DNA of 64,000 nucleotides, taken from NCBI RefSeq assembly GCF_005154805.1, contig NZ_CP039727.1, positions 2,539,501 through 2,603,500 on the forward strand, in the 5' to 3' direction. Under the pieces are notes generated by a model that was given only the letters and a program-made list of their open reading frames with translations, did not search any database and had not been told where the DNA came from. This DNA is from Bacillus sp. S3 (GTDB lineage: Bacteria > Bacillota > Bacilli > Bacillales > Cytobacillaceae). The position numbers and the translations under genes are program-made. This document shows positions 8,478 to 17,198 of this stretch, piece after piece. The stretch's first letter is position 1, and the number at the start of each line of letters is the position of its first letter.

Positions 8478-8604
8478 TCCACCCTTGAGTTAGAGGCTCA
8501 GGTGGATTATTCTACCCAAAAGCCGACCCCTTTGAGGGACCGTCTATTGTTGGACCGGACATGTTTCTAGGCCATGTTCGGTCTTTTTAATTTATTCAAT
8601 TCTT
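8467..8604 (-). ncRNA. Candidate antisense antitoxin RNA, copy A
   Basis: On the minus strand a TATAAT -10 box (8616-8611) opens a transcript that runs toward the toxin. It ends at a strong terminator: 11-bp arms AATAATCCACC and GGTGGATTATT (8473-8511), followed on the minus strand by seven Ts. That hairpin has no T run on the plus strand, so it serves the antisense RNA. The RNA of about 138 nt would overlap the last few codons and the 3' UTR of the toxin mRNA, the arrangement seen in TxpA/RatA. The same signals are conserved in copy B. Confidence 0.6.
8553..8588 (+). terminator. Toxin mRNA terminator, copy A
   Basis: GACCGGACATG pairs with CATGTTCGGTC, followed by TTTTT. It ends the sense transcript after it has crossed the antisense region. 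Confidence 0.7.
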
Positions 8605-8667
8605 ACTCATATTATAACCTATGAAAGTAAAAAAGAAACTATTTTGAACACATTTTGATCAATTTTA

Positions 8668-9063
8668 CTATCTAGCGTTAGATAGTTTTTCCCTTTTCTT
8701 CAACACTCCTTTTTTAACAAGGTTAACAAGTGTCCCTTTATTTTTATACCGATTATAAGCAATTAATCTATTTAAATCTTTTATTGTTAAAGTTGAAGGA
8801 TGAATGGCCAATTCGAATTCATTTTTAATTTTGTCGATTAAAGAAAGGGCATATTCCATTTGTTTCGGACTTAATGTGTAATCTTCTTGATCGGCAGGCA
8901 GATTTTGCTCTGGTATATCATTTTTTGTGTATTCCAGTGTTGCCGCGTGCTCCCTAATTTTTGCCTCTACTAACGCTTCTACTTCAGCTGGGCTTATGGG
9001 CCGGGCTGCTGGTTGATTCCCTTTTAATAATTTATCTAAGATTCCTTTTAGCAAAATTTCCAC
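8668..9063 (-). CDS. Hypothetical protein, 131 residues
   Basis: The protein starts at GTG 9063, preceded by an AGGAAAGTGGA region. The N-terminal third is low-complexity and Pro/Ala-rich (GNQPAARPISPAEVEALVEA), and the C-terminal half (LSPKQMEYALSLIDKI and LTIKDLNRLIAYNRYKNKGT) looks like a compact helical domain. No family recognised. It is divergent from the NERD-helicase gene and shares an upstream region of about 200 nt with it. Confidence 0.6.
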   Translation of the reverse strand: MEILLKGILDKLLKGNQPAARPISPAEVEALVEAKIREHAATLEYTKNDIPEQNLPADQEDYTLSPKQMEYALSLIDKIKNEFELAIHPSTLTIKDLNRLIAYNRYKNKGTLVNLVKKGVLKKREKLSNAR

Positions 9064-9275
9064 TCCACTTTCCTGAGTTCGTATATTATCTATGTACGAT
9101 CATTTCTTCCATTCTATTATCAAAATAATAGTCCAAAAAGACAATAGTTTTGGTGAATTTTGTTTGTAATAGTAGAAAAATGTTAAATTTAAGGGATTAT
9201 ATTCCTGTTTGTTTTAGGTTGATTGGTCCTATTTGTAGTATAATGGAGGAAAATGCAGATTTTGGAGCGGTTATA

Positions 9276-11183
9276 ATGGCGATTACAATTCCAGAGACTA
9301 TTCGATCGACTGCTACTGCTGGAGAGCGGCTGTTTTTTCGGACCCTAAAAAACTATTTACCTGATGATTATATTGTCTATTTTGAACCGGAAATCCAAGG
9401 GAGGAAACCTGATTTTGTCATCATAGGACCTGATCTTGGAATGGTTGTGTTAGAAGTGAAGGATTACACCAGAAATACACTTTTTCAAATTAATCATGAT
9501 GAATGGCATATAGTGGCTACTAATGGGGAGCAAACCATTATCCCAAGCCCGATGAATCAGGCGAGAGACTACATGTTTAAAATTGCGGATGTGCTGAAAA
9601 AAGATAAAAACCTAATCGCGGCAGATGGAAAATATAAATTGAAATTGAAGTTCCCTTATGGCCATGGTGTTGTTTTTTCGAGATTATACACTAGGGACTT
9701 TATCAAAGATGGACTATATACGGTCATTGATCCCAACCTATGCTTGGCAAGAGATGAAATTGATCCCGAAAATGAGGGGTTTTCGGAAGAAATCTTGATG
9801 GAAAAAATTATGAATATGTTTGTTGTGCCATATCGATTAAAGGAACCGCTTACCATCGAGGACATTAATGCCATTCGTTATCATTTATTTCCTGAAGTTC
9901 GGATTAGTGCCGAATTTAAGGCTCCGGTTCCGTATCAGGATCAACTGCTCTTGTCCTTACATGACATAAAGACGATGGATCTTCATCAGGAGAATTTAGC
10001 GAAACAGATTGGCGATAAGAACCGGTTGATTCGCGGTGTCGCTGGCAGCGGAAAAACGATTATTCTGGCCAGCCGGGCGAAGATGTTGTCAAAACAAAAT
10101 CCCGATTGGAAGATACTTATTCTTTGCTATAACATATCCTTGGCCAACGCGATTCAGCAAATGATCCATCATATGCTGAATGAGCCAGAGGATCTATTCG
10201 ATTTTGATCCTAATGTAAAAGCGGTACAAAATCAAAACATTATTGTGAGAAATTTTCATGCCTGGTTAAAGAATGAGTTGAAAATTAGAGAACAAAACCT
10301 GTCAGAAATAATCGATAAAATTGAGAGGAAGGAAACCATTCTGCCTTCGTATGATGCGATTTTAATAGATGAAGGGCAGGATTTTGATGCGGATTGGCTC
10401 CGGCTTGTCAGTCTTCTGCTAAACACAGATACGCAGTCGCTTTTATTGGTTGAGGATCGGGCGCAGACCATTTATCGGCGAAAACGGTCGTATGTGCAGG
10501 ATACAGGATTAAGCTTTCAGGGCCGGTCAAAAGTGTTGTCCATCAATTATCGAAATACACAGCAAATCGTCAAGTTTGCCTGGGAGTTTTACCGAGAGCA
10601 TTCGATGTTTAAAAATAAGGTCGTGAATAGGGACCTTGAAGGTGAAATTATCGCCCCGCAAAGTACCAAGCGAAAAGGGCCAGAGCCAGGGATTATTAGG
10701 GCAGGAAATTTCTTTGATGAAATGAGATTGGTTGCCAGACAAATGAAAAAACTGCATGAAGAACGGAAAGTTCCTTTTGAGGAAATGTTACTTTTGTATC
10801 GCGTAAAAAGAACCCATAAATATCCTATCATCGATATTATCAAGCGATCATTACAAGATTCTGAATTACCATTCTATTGGATTACGGAGAATGACGTCTC
10901 CAAGCGTTCCTTTAAAAAGGATGATGGGAAGATCAAAATTAGTACAATCGACAGCAGCAAGGGTCTGGACTTTCAAGCGGTCTTTATCGTCAATATTGAT
11001 TCCATGCCATTTCCACTTGAAGACGATAAGGAGAGAGAGGTTTCCTTATTTTATATTGGAATGACAAGGGCGAAAGAATTTCTATGCTTGTCGTACTCCG
11101 GGGAATCTGAGTTTACAAAGTATTTGGATGGAATCTTGCAAAAAAGGCAACAAATAAAGAACGGAGTAGAGAAAATTAATTAA
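9276..11183 (+). CDS. NERD-domain nuclease fused to UvrD/Rep-type helicase
   Basis: A 635-residue protein. The N-terminal NERD nuclease-like domain (about 20-130) contains PDFVIIGPDLGMVVLEVKDY with the D...ExK pattern. An SF1 helicase follows: Walker A GVAGSGKT (about 254-261), Walker B ILIDEGQDFD (about 363-372), then KISTIDSSKGLDFQAVFIVN and IGMTRAK near the end. NERD-helicases are thought to act on DNA ends, and some relatives are found in phage defence; here no partner gene is present, so a repair role is as likely. ATG 9276 is chosen because GGAGCGG lies 8 nt upstream; TATAAT at 9239-9244 would make a promoter just ahead. The earlier in-frame ATG at 9150 has no ribosome site. Confidence 0.88.
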   Translation: MAITIPETIRSTATAGERLFFRTLKNYLPDDYIVYFEPEIQGRKPDFVIIGPDLGMVVLEVKDYTRNTLFQINHDEWHIVATNGEQTIIPSPMNQARDYMFKIADVLKKDKNLIAADGKYKLKLKFPYGHGVVFSRLYTRDFIKDGLYTVIDPNLCLARDEIDPENEGFSEEILMEKIMNMFVVPYRLKEPLTIEDINAIRYHLFPEVRISAEFKAPVPYQDQLLLSLHDIKTMDLHQENLAKQIGDKNRLIRGVAGSGKTIILASRAKMLSKQNPDWKILILCYNISLANAIQQMIHHMLNEPEDLFDFDPNVKAVQNQNIIVRNFHAWLKNELKIREQNLSEIIDKIERKETILPSYDAILIDEGQDFDADWLRLVSLLLNTDTQSLLLVEDRAQTIYRRKRSYVQDTGLSFQGRSKVLSINYRNTQQIVKFAWEFYREHSMFKNKVVNRDLEGEIIAPQSTKRKGPEPGIIRAGNFFDEMRLVARQMKKLHEERKVPFEEMLLLYRVKRTHKYPIIDIIKRSLQDSELPFYWITENDVSKRSFKKDDGKIKISTIDSSKGLDFQAVFIVNIDSMPFPLEDDKEREVSLFYIGMTRAKEFLCLSYSGESEFTKYLDGILQKRQQIKNGVEKIN

Positions 11184-11280
11184 AACCAGATAGAATTTAT
11201 ATTCGAAGAACAAACGTTGACAATAAGGTCAAAAGGTTACGAGAGTCCATCTTCATAAGAACTTAAAAAGAACCCATAAA

Positions 11281-11317
11281 ATCCTTGAGCCAATAGTGGT
11301 TCAAGGATTTTTATTTT
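11281..11317 (+). terminator. Terminator after the NERD-helicase gene
   Basis: ATCCTTGA and TCAAGGAT form the stem, followed by TTTTATTTTT. Confidence 0.75.
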
Positions 11318-11391
11318 TAGTTATATACATTTACCATAGTGAAGAAAAGCCACCTTCGTTCAAGAAGAAAGTAGTGATTGATAAATAGGAA

Positions 11392-11427
11392 AAAACAGCT
11401 GACTTGGATGGGCGGGCCAGCTGTTTT
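11392..11427 (-). terminator. Terminator of the sigma factor operon
   Basis: AAAACAGCTG and CAGCTGTTTT pair; on the minus strand the stem is followed by a T run, about 55 nt after the sigma factor stop. Confidence 0.65.
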
Positions 11428-11481
11428 ATTATGTCTGATTGATAAAGCGAGAACTGCGATTGAGTGATCGTATGGAGTCTT

Positions 11482-12348
11482 CTATTGCAAATGTCGTAGT
11501 TTATCGGGATTCGCAACCGCGTAGATCGTCTGAATTCGATTGCCGCTAAAAGCAAAGGAGTAGACATATTGCAAGTGATCATCGGTTGTTAAAATCAGAC
11601 CTTGCAGACCGTTGACCGATGTATATTTAATGGTGAACTTGTCTTCATACATTTTCAGTAGGTTTTGGAGCAATTGAACCACTTTGGCAGCACCGAAAAT
11701 CGGTATTTGTGCGGCTTTTACTTTGCCGCCGCCATCCGAGTACATTGCGACATCTTCGCTGACAAGGTCCAATAATTGATTTACGTTTCCGTTTAAGAGG
11801 GACTGTACAAACTCTTTTACTGTAGATTCCTTCATTGAAATTGAAGGCTGTTTCTTAGGGTCATATTCCATGCTTTTTTTCGCTCGGTGAAAAATTTGCC
11901 GGCAGTTAGCATTGCTTTTTCCAAGAATTTCAGCTATTTCATCATAAGAGTATTGGAAGACTTCACGTAGCAAAAAGACGGCTCGTTCTATCGCATTTAG
12001 TTGTTGTAATAATAGCAAATAGGCGGTGGAGATGGATTCTTGTTGAAAGAAGGCTTGTGAAGGATCGTTTGATGAATTCTCTATTTCAAGTAATGGTTCC
12101 GGAAGCCACGGTCCGACATATACCTCACGTTTTTTTGCGGATGACCGTACCAAATCCAGACAGCGATTGGTTACAATCTTACATAGATACGCTTTTTTGT
12201 TTTCAATCTGTTCGCGGTTGGGAAGCTGATTAAAGGATATAAACGCTTCCTGGACAATATCCTCTGAATCCATCACGCTGCCTAACATACGGTAGGCTAA
12301 TGAAAATAGCAGAGGTTGATAGGTTTGATAAATTCCTTCTATACTCAT
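11482..12348 (-). CDS. ECF RNA polymerase sigma factor, SigJ type with SnoaL-like tail
   Basis: A 288-residue protein: sigma region 2 (YRMLGSVMDSEDIVQEAFI, about 19-40), region 4 helix-turn-helix (YSYDEIAEILGKSNANCRQIFHRAK, about 128-155) and a C-terminal SnoaL-like domain (about 175-285) typical of the ECF41/SigJ group. In this group the C-terminal domain tunes activity in place of a classic anti-sigma factor. It overlaps the preceding oxidoreductase gene by 4 nt (ATGA), so the two are co-translated. ECF41 sigma factors are often paired with oxidoreductases or decarboxylases that form the regulated partner; this pairing fits. Confidence 0.88.
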   Translation of the reverse strand: MSIEGIYQTYQPLLFSLAYRMLGSVMDSEDIVQEAFISFNQLPNREQIENKKAYLCKIVTNRCLDLVRSSAKKREVYVGPWLPEPLLEIENSSNDPSQAFFQQESISTAYLLLLQQLNAIERAVFLLREVFQYSYDEIAEILGKSNANCRQIFHRAKKSMEYDPKKQPSISMKESTVKEFVQSLLNGNVNQLLDLVSEDVAMYSDGGGKVKAAQIPIFGAAKVVQLLQNLLKMYEDKFTIKYTSVNGLQGLILTTDDHLQYVYSFAFSGNRIQTIYAVANPDKLRHLQ

Positions 12349-13646
12349 AATTTGATTTCCTCTCTAGTATTTAGTAGTTGTGAAACGGCTCGTTTAGCGC
12401 TGGCTACGGATGCATTAACGAGCAGCTCCCCATGTGAGGCCCAGTCACCAGCAATATATAGTCCCTCAATTTCAGGAACAGCAGGGCCAGGATCCTCCAT
12501 TCTTTTCATATGAGGAAAATCGTGGACAACCGTCATTTTCGGCAGGAATTGTTTGCTAACTAATTCATTTCGCCAGCCAGGTTGAACCACATCTAACACT
12601 TGCTCCAACTCACGCTCATCCTTCGCTGCATCTGTTAGTGGACCCTGATATTTTAAAAGTGATATTACTTGTGTCCCATCATCACTCAAGATAGCTGGCC
12701 TCGGTTTTCCCTCCCGTGATTGGTGCGTAAAGAAAATTGGTTGGTCCAATCCATAGATAAATTGGTGCTCTTGTATAGGCAGCTGGCGTAATCCAACATC
12801 TAGACAGGCAACCGTAACAGGAATCGCTTGCTTGTTCCACGTGTCGAGTGCTGTTTGATCCGCATGGGGAACTAGATTGTGAGAAATAGAAGGTGGGGTA
12901 GTAAGTATAACATTCGATACTTCTATTCTAGTGCCATCCTCACATAAAATCGCGTGTACTTTTTGATCTTGATGGTCGACTGCAGCCACTTTACAACCAG
13001 TGACTAGCTCCACTCCTTGTTGGACAGCAAGTTCACGCAGTTCTTCTACGAGTGTCCCCCAGCCTTTATCGAGATACAAGACTCCTTTTAGTGCACACTG
13101 CAACTGCTTTAAGGCAGGACCAGCCGCGTGTAATTCAGGTGCAAGCACATACGTGGATGTTCGGAGCAGTGCATAGAACACGTTGCGCAGCATTGGATCA
13201 TTCAAGTGAGTTTCAATCCAATCGCGGATACTAATCTGATTCCAAACGCTTGTGTCCATTTTTCCTAATTTAATGAACCATTTTGCTAACTCGAGCTTTC
13301 CTCCCCAACTTAGGAGCGGCGTTTGAATGAAGGAGGATGGGTTGGTTGGTATGGGGAATAATTGTTCTTTCCACATCCCGTAAGCATCAATTGACGGTGT
13401 GCTTCCATCAAGTCGTAATCCGAGTTCGCGGAATGCTTCATACGCTTCCCCTTTATACAATGCATGCGCGCCCAAATTAAAATATACCCCTTGCTTTTTG
13501 TTGGTGATGGCTCTGCCTCCCAATTGTTTTTGCTGTTCCAATACAATGGTTCGTTTTCCAGCTTTCGCTGCGTAGATCGCAGCTGTTAAACCAGCAATTC
13601 CCCCGCCTATAATCGCCACTTCATATTTTGTCATCGTCATCATCAT
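12345..13646 (-). CDS. FAD-dependent amine oxidase/phytoene desaturase-like oxidoreductase
   Basis: A 433-residue flavoprotein. The N-terminal dinucleotide fold (VAIIGGGIAGLTAAIYAAKAG, then VLEQQKQLGGRA) is that of the protoporphyrinogen oxidase/phytoene desaturase superfamily, and the C-terminal EGLYIAGDWASHGELLVNASVASAKRA is the second FAD-binding motif. The substrate is unknown. Four in-frame ATGs cluster at the 5' end after AAAAGGA; the exact one cannot be chosen. It is the first gene of a two-gene operon with the ECF sigma factor, so it is probably that sigma factor's target or regulator. Confidence 0.85.
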   Translation of the reverse strand: MMMTMTKYEVAIIGGGIAGLTAAIYAAKAGKRTIVLEQQKQLGGRAITNKKQGVYFNLGAHALYKGEAYEAFRELGLRLDGSTPSIDAYGMWKEQLFPIPTNPSSFIQTPLLSWGGKLELAKWFIKLGKMDTSVWNQISIRDWIETHLNDPMLRNVFYALLRTSTYVLAPELHAAGPALKQLQCALKGVLYLDKGWGTLVEELRELAVQQGVELVTGCKVAAVDHQDQKVHAILCEDGTRIEVSNVILTTPPSISHNLVPHADQTALDTWNKQAIPVTVACLDVGLRQLPIQEHQFIYGLDQPIFFTHQSREGKPRPAILSDDGTQVISLLKYQGPLTDAAKDERELEQVLDVVQPGWRNELVSKQFLPKMTVVHDFPHMKRMEDPGPAVPEIEGLYIAGDWASHGELLVNASVASAKRAVSQLLNTREEIKL

Positions 13647-13739
13647 CCTTTTCGATTATTTACAAATATAACGGATGAGTGAATGATTCTGTGACAAAAA
13701 GGAGGTGAAAGTTTTTTGATGGAGTGCATTGTTAGGTAA

Positions 13740-13832
13740 TACGAACTGATTCAAGAAGCCAATTTAGGCACCGTACAAAAGCGTTTAGTAAAAGATATGA
13801 TTAACAAAAAATACAAAGGGATAAACGTCTAA
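13740..13832 (+). pseudogene. Short coding remnant
   Basis: Thirty codons without interruption read YELIQEANLGTVQKRLVKDM then INKKYKGINV and a stop, preceded directly by an in-frame stop and with no start or ribosome site. The composition looks like the tail of a real protein rather than random sequence. Origin not recognised. Confidence 0.3.
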
Positions 13833-13940
13833 GTAAAATACTAACAAAGAAAGACCTTATTATCTTTATTCTTCATAAAATAGAAAAAACGGAGTAAAAT
13901 CAAAGTATTGCATACAAAAACGATAAGGAAGGTTGAGTTA

Positions 13941-14372
13941 ATGGGAAGTCAAGTACGTTCAGTTCCTCGTCCCCTTGTTCGAGCAAACCAGTGGTTTATT
14001 GTGATCTCTGTATTGCTTACTTGGATAACTAAGCAAGAATGGATCCTTGCTATCCCTTTAATAGCAGGTTTAATGAGCTTATTTTTTAAATTTAATCCTG
14101 TCATGCGTTTAGCTAAGCTGTTTTTAAGAAAGCACCCATCGCAATATATTTCTGAGGAATGGGATCAGCAGCAATTTAATCAAACGATTTCCGTCATTTG
14201 TCTCGCAGGAGGATTAATAAGCTTTCTAATGAATTGGGACATATGGGGGTATGTCTTTACCATTATGGTTGCTTCGGCTGCATTTATTGCAATTTTGGGA
14301 TTTTGCGTTGGCTGTTTTATTAGATATCACTGGAAACAATACCAATATAGAAGGTCTCTTAGAAAATATTAA
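13941..14372 (+). CDS. DUF4395 family membrane protein
   Basis: A 143-residue protein with an opening GSQVRSVPRPLVRANQWFIV and four hydrophobic segments in two hairpins, ending in a basic tail; this matches the DUF4395 pattern (Pro-Arg near the N-terminus, NP between the helix pairs, here FKFNPVMRLAK). Function unknown. ATG 13941 is preferred: AAGGAAGG lies 8 nt upstream, whereas the earlier TTG at 13908 has no site. Monocistronic. Confidence 0.8.
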   Translation: MGSQVRSVPRPLVRANQWFIVISVLLTWITKQEWILAIPLIAGLMSLFFKFNPVMRLAKLFLRKHPSQYISEEWDQQQFNQTISVICLAGGLISFLMNWDIWGYVFTIMVASAAFIAILGFCVGCFIRYHWKQYQYRRSLRKY

Positions 14373-14460
14373 TCTAGTCGAAAAATGTCGACAATTATAA
14401 AACAAAATAGTAGAATGAACTAATCATATGACTATTTATAAAAATTTCCGCTATTAGCGG

Positions 14461-14495
14461 TGGAGGTTCTAGCACCCCTCGGTAAAAAAACTAAG
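14461..14495 (+). promoter_or_regulatory. preQ1-I riboswitch aptamer
   Basis: The short motif GGAGGTTCTAGC, then ACCCCTC, then an A-rich stretch ending AAAAAACTAAG matches the preQ1-I consensus: P1 stem GAGG/CCTC, the TTCTAGC loop and the A-rich CTAA tail that pairs back into the loop. It lies about 60 nt before queC and should sense the queuosine precursor preQ1, turning the operon off when preQ1 is plentiful. Confidence 0.9.
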
Positions 14496-14530
14496 ATGAA
14501 GCAGTACTCTATCTTGGGGTGCTGTTTTTT
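14471..14530 (+). terminator. Riboswitch-controlled terminator
   Basis: AGCACCCC (14471-14478), part of the aptamer, can pair with GGGGTGCT (14516-14523), followed by GTTTTTT. Because the left arm shares bases with the aptamer's P1 strand, the two structures compete. That points to control by transcription termination, although which form is stabilised by ligand would need folding analysis. Confidence 0.6.
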
Positions 14531-14555
14531 CTATTTAGAAAGGGGTTATCCTTAC

Positions 14556-15218
14556 ATGTTAAAAGATGAAAAAGCAATCGTTGTTTTTAGTGGTGGACAA
14601 GATAGCACCACTTGTTTATTTTGGGCATTAAAAAACTTTAAAGAAGTAGAAGCTGTTACCTTCGACTACAATCAAAGGCACAGTCTTGAGATCGAATGTG
14701 CGAAGAATATTGCGAATGACCTTGGTGTCAGGCACCATATTTTAGACATGTCGTTATTAAATCAACTGGCTCCGAATGCATTAACTCGTTCTGATATTGA
14801 AGTAACCGATGGCGGGGAAGGGGAACTTCCATCCACTTTCGTACCAGGCAGAAATTTATTATTCTTAACTTTTGCTGGTGTGTTAGCACGACAAATTGGT
14901 GCCAAGCATTTAATTACCGGTGTTTGTGAAACCGATTTTAGCGGTTACCCAGATTGTCGGGATGTCTTTATCAAATCATTGAATGTTACGCTAAATCTGT
15001 CAATGGACGACCAATTTGTCATCCATACCCCATTAATGTGGTTAAACAAAGCAGAAGCGTGGGCATTATCAGATGAATTAGAGGCATTTGAATATGTGCG
15101 TGAAAAAACATTAACTTGCTACAACGGAATTATATCAGATGGTTGCGGAGAGTGTCCTGCATGTATACTTCGCAAAAAAGGACTTGAGGAATATTTAGAG
15201 GTTCGAAAGGAGCGATAA
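14556..15218 (+). CDS. queC: 7-cyano-7-deazaguanine synthase QueC
   Basis: A 220-residue enzyme converting 7-carboxy-7-deazaguanine to preQ0 with ATP and ammonia. The PP-loop [14 protein letters not shown] is at about residues 12-25, and the C-terminal zinc cysteines are visible in LTCYNG and [14 protein letters not shown]. Start ATG 14556 follows GAAAGGGG by 10 nt; the in-frame sequence before it belongs to the riboswitch leader. First gene of queC-queD-queE; queF, often part of this operon in Bacillus, is not in the window near here. Confidence 0.95.
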   Translation: MLKDEKAIVVFSGGQDSTTCLFWALKNFKEVEAVTFDYNQRHSLEIECAKNIANDLGVRHHILDMSLLNQLAPNALTRSDIEVTDGGEGELPSTFVPGRNLLFLTFAGVLARQIGAKHLITGVCETDFSGYPDCRDVFIKSLNVTLNLSMDDQFVIHTPLMWLNKAEAWALSDELEAFEYVREKTLTCYNGIISDGCGECPACILRKKGLEEYLEVRKER

Positions 15219-15221
15219 TAC

Positions 15222-15704
15222 TTGTTCGGGTTTAGAATTGTCGATGAACTTCAAAAAATTAACAAAGATATTCAACTTGATCAGTTAAAATATCACAACA
15301 AGAGAGTTTTAGTGAGTAAGGAATTTACTTTTGATGCAGCCCATCATTTACACGCTTATGATGGGAAATGTATGAATTTACATGGTCATACTTATAAAGT
15401 GATTTTTGGTATAAGTGGATTTTTGGATGACCGTGGATTAATGATAGATTTTGGTGACATTAAGGATATTTGGAAAAAGGAAATCGAAATATATCTTGAT
15501 CATAAATATCTGAATGAAACACTTCCACCAATGAATACAACAGCAGAGAATATGGTGGTCTGGATTTATGAAAAAATGAAAGAATCACTTAATAACGAAG
15601 ACCGACAGCAACAATATCTTGGCGCAAGAGTTGAATTTGTTCGTCTATATGAAACCCCAACGAGTTATGCAGAAGCGAGACGGGAGTGGATCGAAATTGA
15701 CTAA
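15222..15704 (+). CDS. queD: 6-carboxytetrahydropterin synthase QueD
   Basis: A 160-residue enzyme making 6-carboxy-5,6,7,8-tetrahydropterin from dihydroneopterin triphosphate. The zinc and catalytic residues are in FDAAHHLHAYDGKCMNLHGH; the C-terminal glutamate-containing segment VRLYETPTSYAEA is normal. The likely start is TTG 15222, 9-10 nt after GAAAGGAG and 3 nt after queC's stop. It has about 15-20 extra N-terminal residues compared with the shortest QueD proteins. It overlaps queE by 8 nt. Confidence 0.93.
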   Translation: MFGFRIVDELQKINKDIQLDQLKYHNKRVLVSKEFTFDAAHHLHAYDGKCMNLHGHTYKVIFGISGFLDDRGLMIDFGDIKDIWKKEIEIYLDHKYLNETLPPMNTTAENMVVWIYEKMKESLNNEDRQQQYLGARVEFVRLYETPTSYAEARREWIEID

Positions 15705-16425
15705 AGTTCCGGTGATGGAAATTTTCGGGCCGACCATTCAAGGGGAAGGAATGGTCATCGGTCAAAAAACGATGTTTGTTAGGACAGCTGGTTGTGACTA
15801 TTCTTGTTCATGGTGTGATTCAGCTTTTACATGGGACGGTTCTGGAAAAGACTTAATCAAACAAATGGACGCAGATGAAATATGGAAAGAACTTGTTGCT
15901 CTTGGTGGAGAGGGGTTTTCTTTTGTAACGATATCTGGGGGGAATCCTGCCTTGTTAAAAAACCTAAATTATTTAGTTCATCTCCTTAAGGAAAAAAATA
16001 TAAAAATCGGTTTAGAAACGCAAGGAAGTAAGTGGCAAGATTGGTTTATAGATATTGATGAATTAACCATTTCTCCTAAACCACCAAGTTCTGGAATGTC
16101 TACCGATTTTGATATTCTTGACACGATCATTGAAAAGCTAAAGGGAGCAGAGTCTTCTCACCAGGTTAGTTTGAAAGTTGTTGTTTTCGATGATCAGGAT
16201 TACGATTATGCGAAAAAGGTTCATTTTCGTTATCCTGACACTCCATTTTTCCTCCAAGTAGGGAATGAAGATAATAAATCTATCGACAACCAACAGCTTA
16301 TAAACCTGTTATTGAATAAATATGAATGGTTGATAGATAAAGTGATGGTAGATCATGATTTCAAAAACGTGAAAGTACTCCCTCAACTGCACACCTATAT
16401 TTGGGGTAATAAGCGCGGTGTATAA
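15697..16425 (+). CDS. queE: 7-carboxy-7-deazaguanine synthase QueE (radical SAM)
   Basis: A 242-residue radical SAM enzyme that contracts carboxytetrahydropterin to 7-carboxy-7-deazaguanine. The iron-sulfur motif is CDYSCSWC in GCDYSCSWCDSAFTWDG, after the QueE opening VMEIFGPTIQGEG. The TTG start at 15697 gives the usual length and follows GGGAG by about 12 nt inside queD; the longer frame from 15619 is only overlap with queD. Last gene of the operon; a terminator follows. Confidence 0.94.
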   Translation: MTKVPVMEIFGPTIQGEGMVIGQKTMFVRTAGCDYSCSWCDSAFTWDGSGKDLIKQMDADEIWKELVALGGEGFSFVTISGGNPALLKNLNYLVHLLKEKNIKIGLETQGSKWQDWFIDIDELTISPKPPSSGMSTDFDILDTIIEKLKGAESSHQVSLKVVVFDDQDYDYAKKVHFRYPDTPFFLQVGNEDNKSIDNQQLINLLLNKYEWLIDKVMVDHDFKNVKVLPQLHTYIWGNKRGV

Positions 16426-16435
16426 TGGTGATGCT

Positions 16436-16475
16436 GCACGCCAATTGTAGGTACATAAATTGACGTGCTTTTTTT
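16436..16475 (+). terminator. Terminator of the queCDE operon
   Basis: GCACGCCAATT pairs with AATTGACGTGC, followed by TTTTTTT. Confidence 0.8.
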
Positions 16476-16592
16476 GATCATGGAAGTGAGACATGTAGAA
16501 GTATGAGATATGGTTTATTTTGCTAGCTTGTGCGATAATTTTATGAAGGAGCAGCTGAATATATATTGATTCTAAAAGGCGGAGATACAAAT

Positions 16593-16982
16593 ATGGAAGT
16601 GAACAAAGAAAAGTTTGAATCAATGGATGAATACATTTCACAATTTCCTGTTACCGTTCAAGAAATCCTTAATACGCTCAGGAAAGTAATTCAAAGTGCA
16701 GCGCCGGATGCAACGGAAAAAATAAGCTATCAAATGCCCACTTTTTATTTACATAGGAATTTAGTCCATTTCGCTGCTTATAAAAATCATATCGGTTTTT
16801 ATCCAACATCAAGTGGCATTGCAGCATTCATTAATGAATTATCAGAGTATAAGAATTCAAAAGGGGCCGTACAATTTCCATTAGATAAGCCACTGCCATA
16901 CGAACTTATAACTCAAATCGTTAAATTTAGAGTTGGTGAAAATAATAGGCAGGCTGAGGATAAATTGAAAAAGAAAAAATAA
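16593..16982 (+). CDS. DUF1801 (YdhG-like) protein
   Basis: A 129-residue protein with MDEYISQFPVTVQEILNTLR, EKISYQMPTFYLHRNLVHFAAYKNHIGFYP and a C-terminal KFRVGENN, the conserved positions of DUF1801; some Bacillus members were proposed to act as frataxin-like iron chaperones. ATG 16593 follows GGCGGAGA by 7 nt. Ends with a Lys-rich tail. Monocistronic. Confidence 0.82.
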   Translation: MEVNKEKFESMDEYISQFPVTVQEILNTLRKVIQSAAPDATEKISYQMPTFYLHRNLVHFAAYKNHIGFYPTSSGIAAFINELSEYKNSKGAVQFPLDKPLPYELITQIVKFRVGENNRQAEDKLKKKK

Positions 16983-17198
16983 TATTAATATTAAGGTAAA
17001 TGCACGACAATGGATTTCTAATTCTTATTTTTCAATTTGGGTGGGGAATAAAGAAAAAACAATACCTCATGGTTAGCAAAAACAGGCTGTTTAAGTGGTT
17101 CATAATGGAATACTTAGCCCTCTTTATGGGGGTTTTTTCTTTTACATGAGAGAAAGAACACATCCCGCTAATGAAACAACGAGCGGGATTGCTTAGTG

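Noticed and set aside
8473..8511. AATAATCCACC hairpin as the toxin mRNA terminator
   Set aside because: There is no T run after it on the plus strand; the T run is on the minus strand, so it belongs to the antisense RNA.
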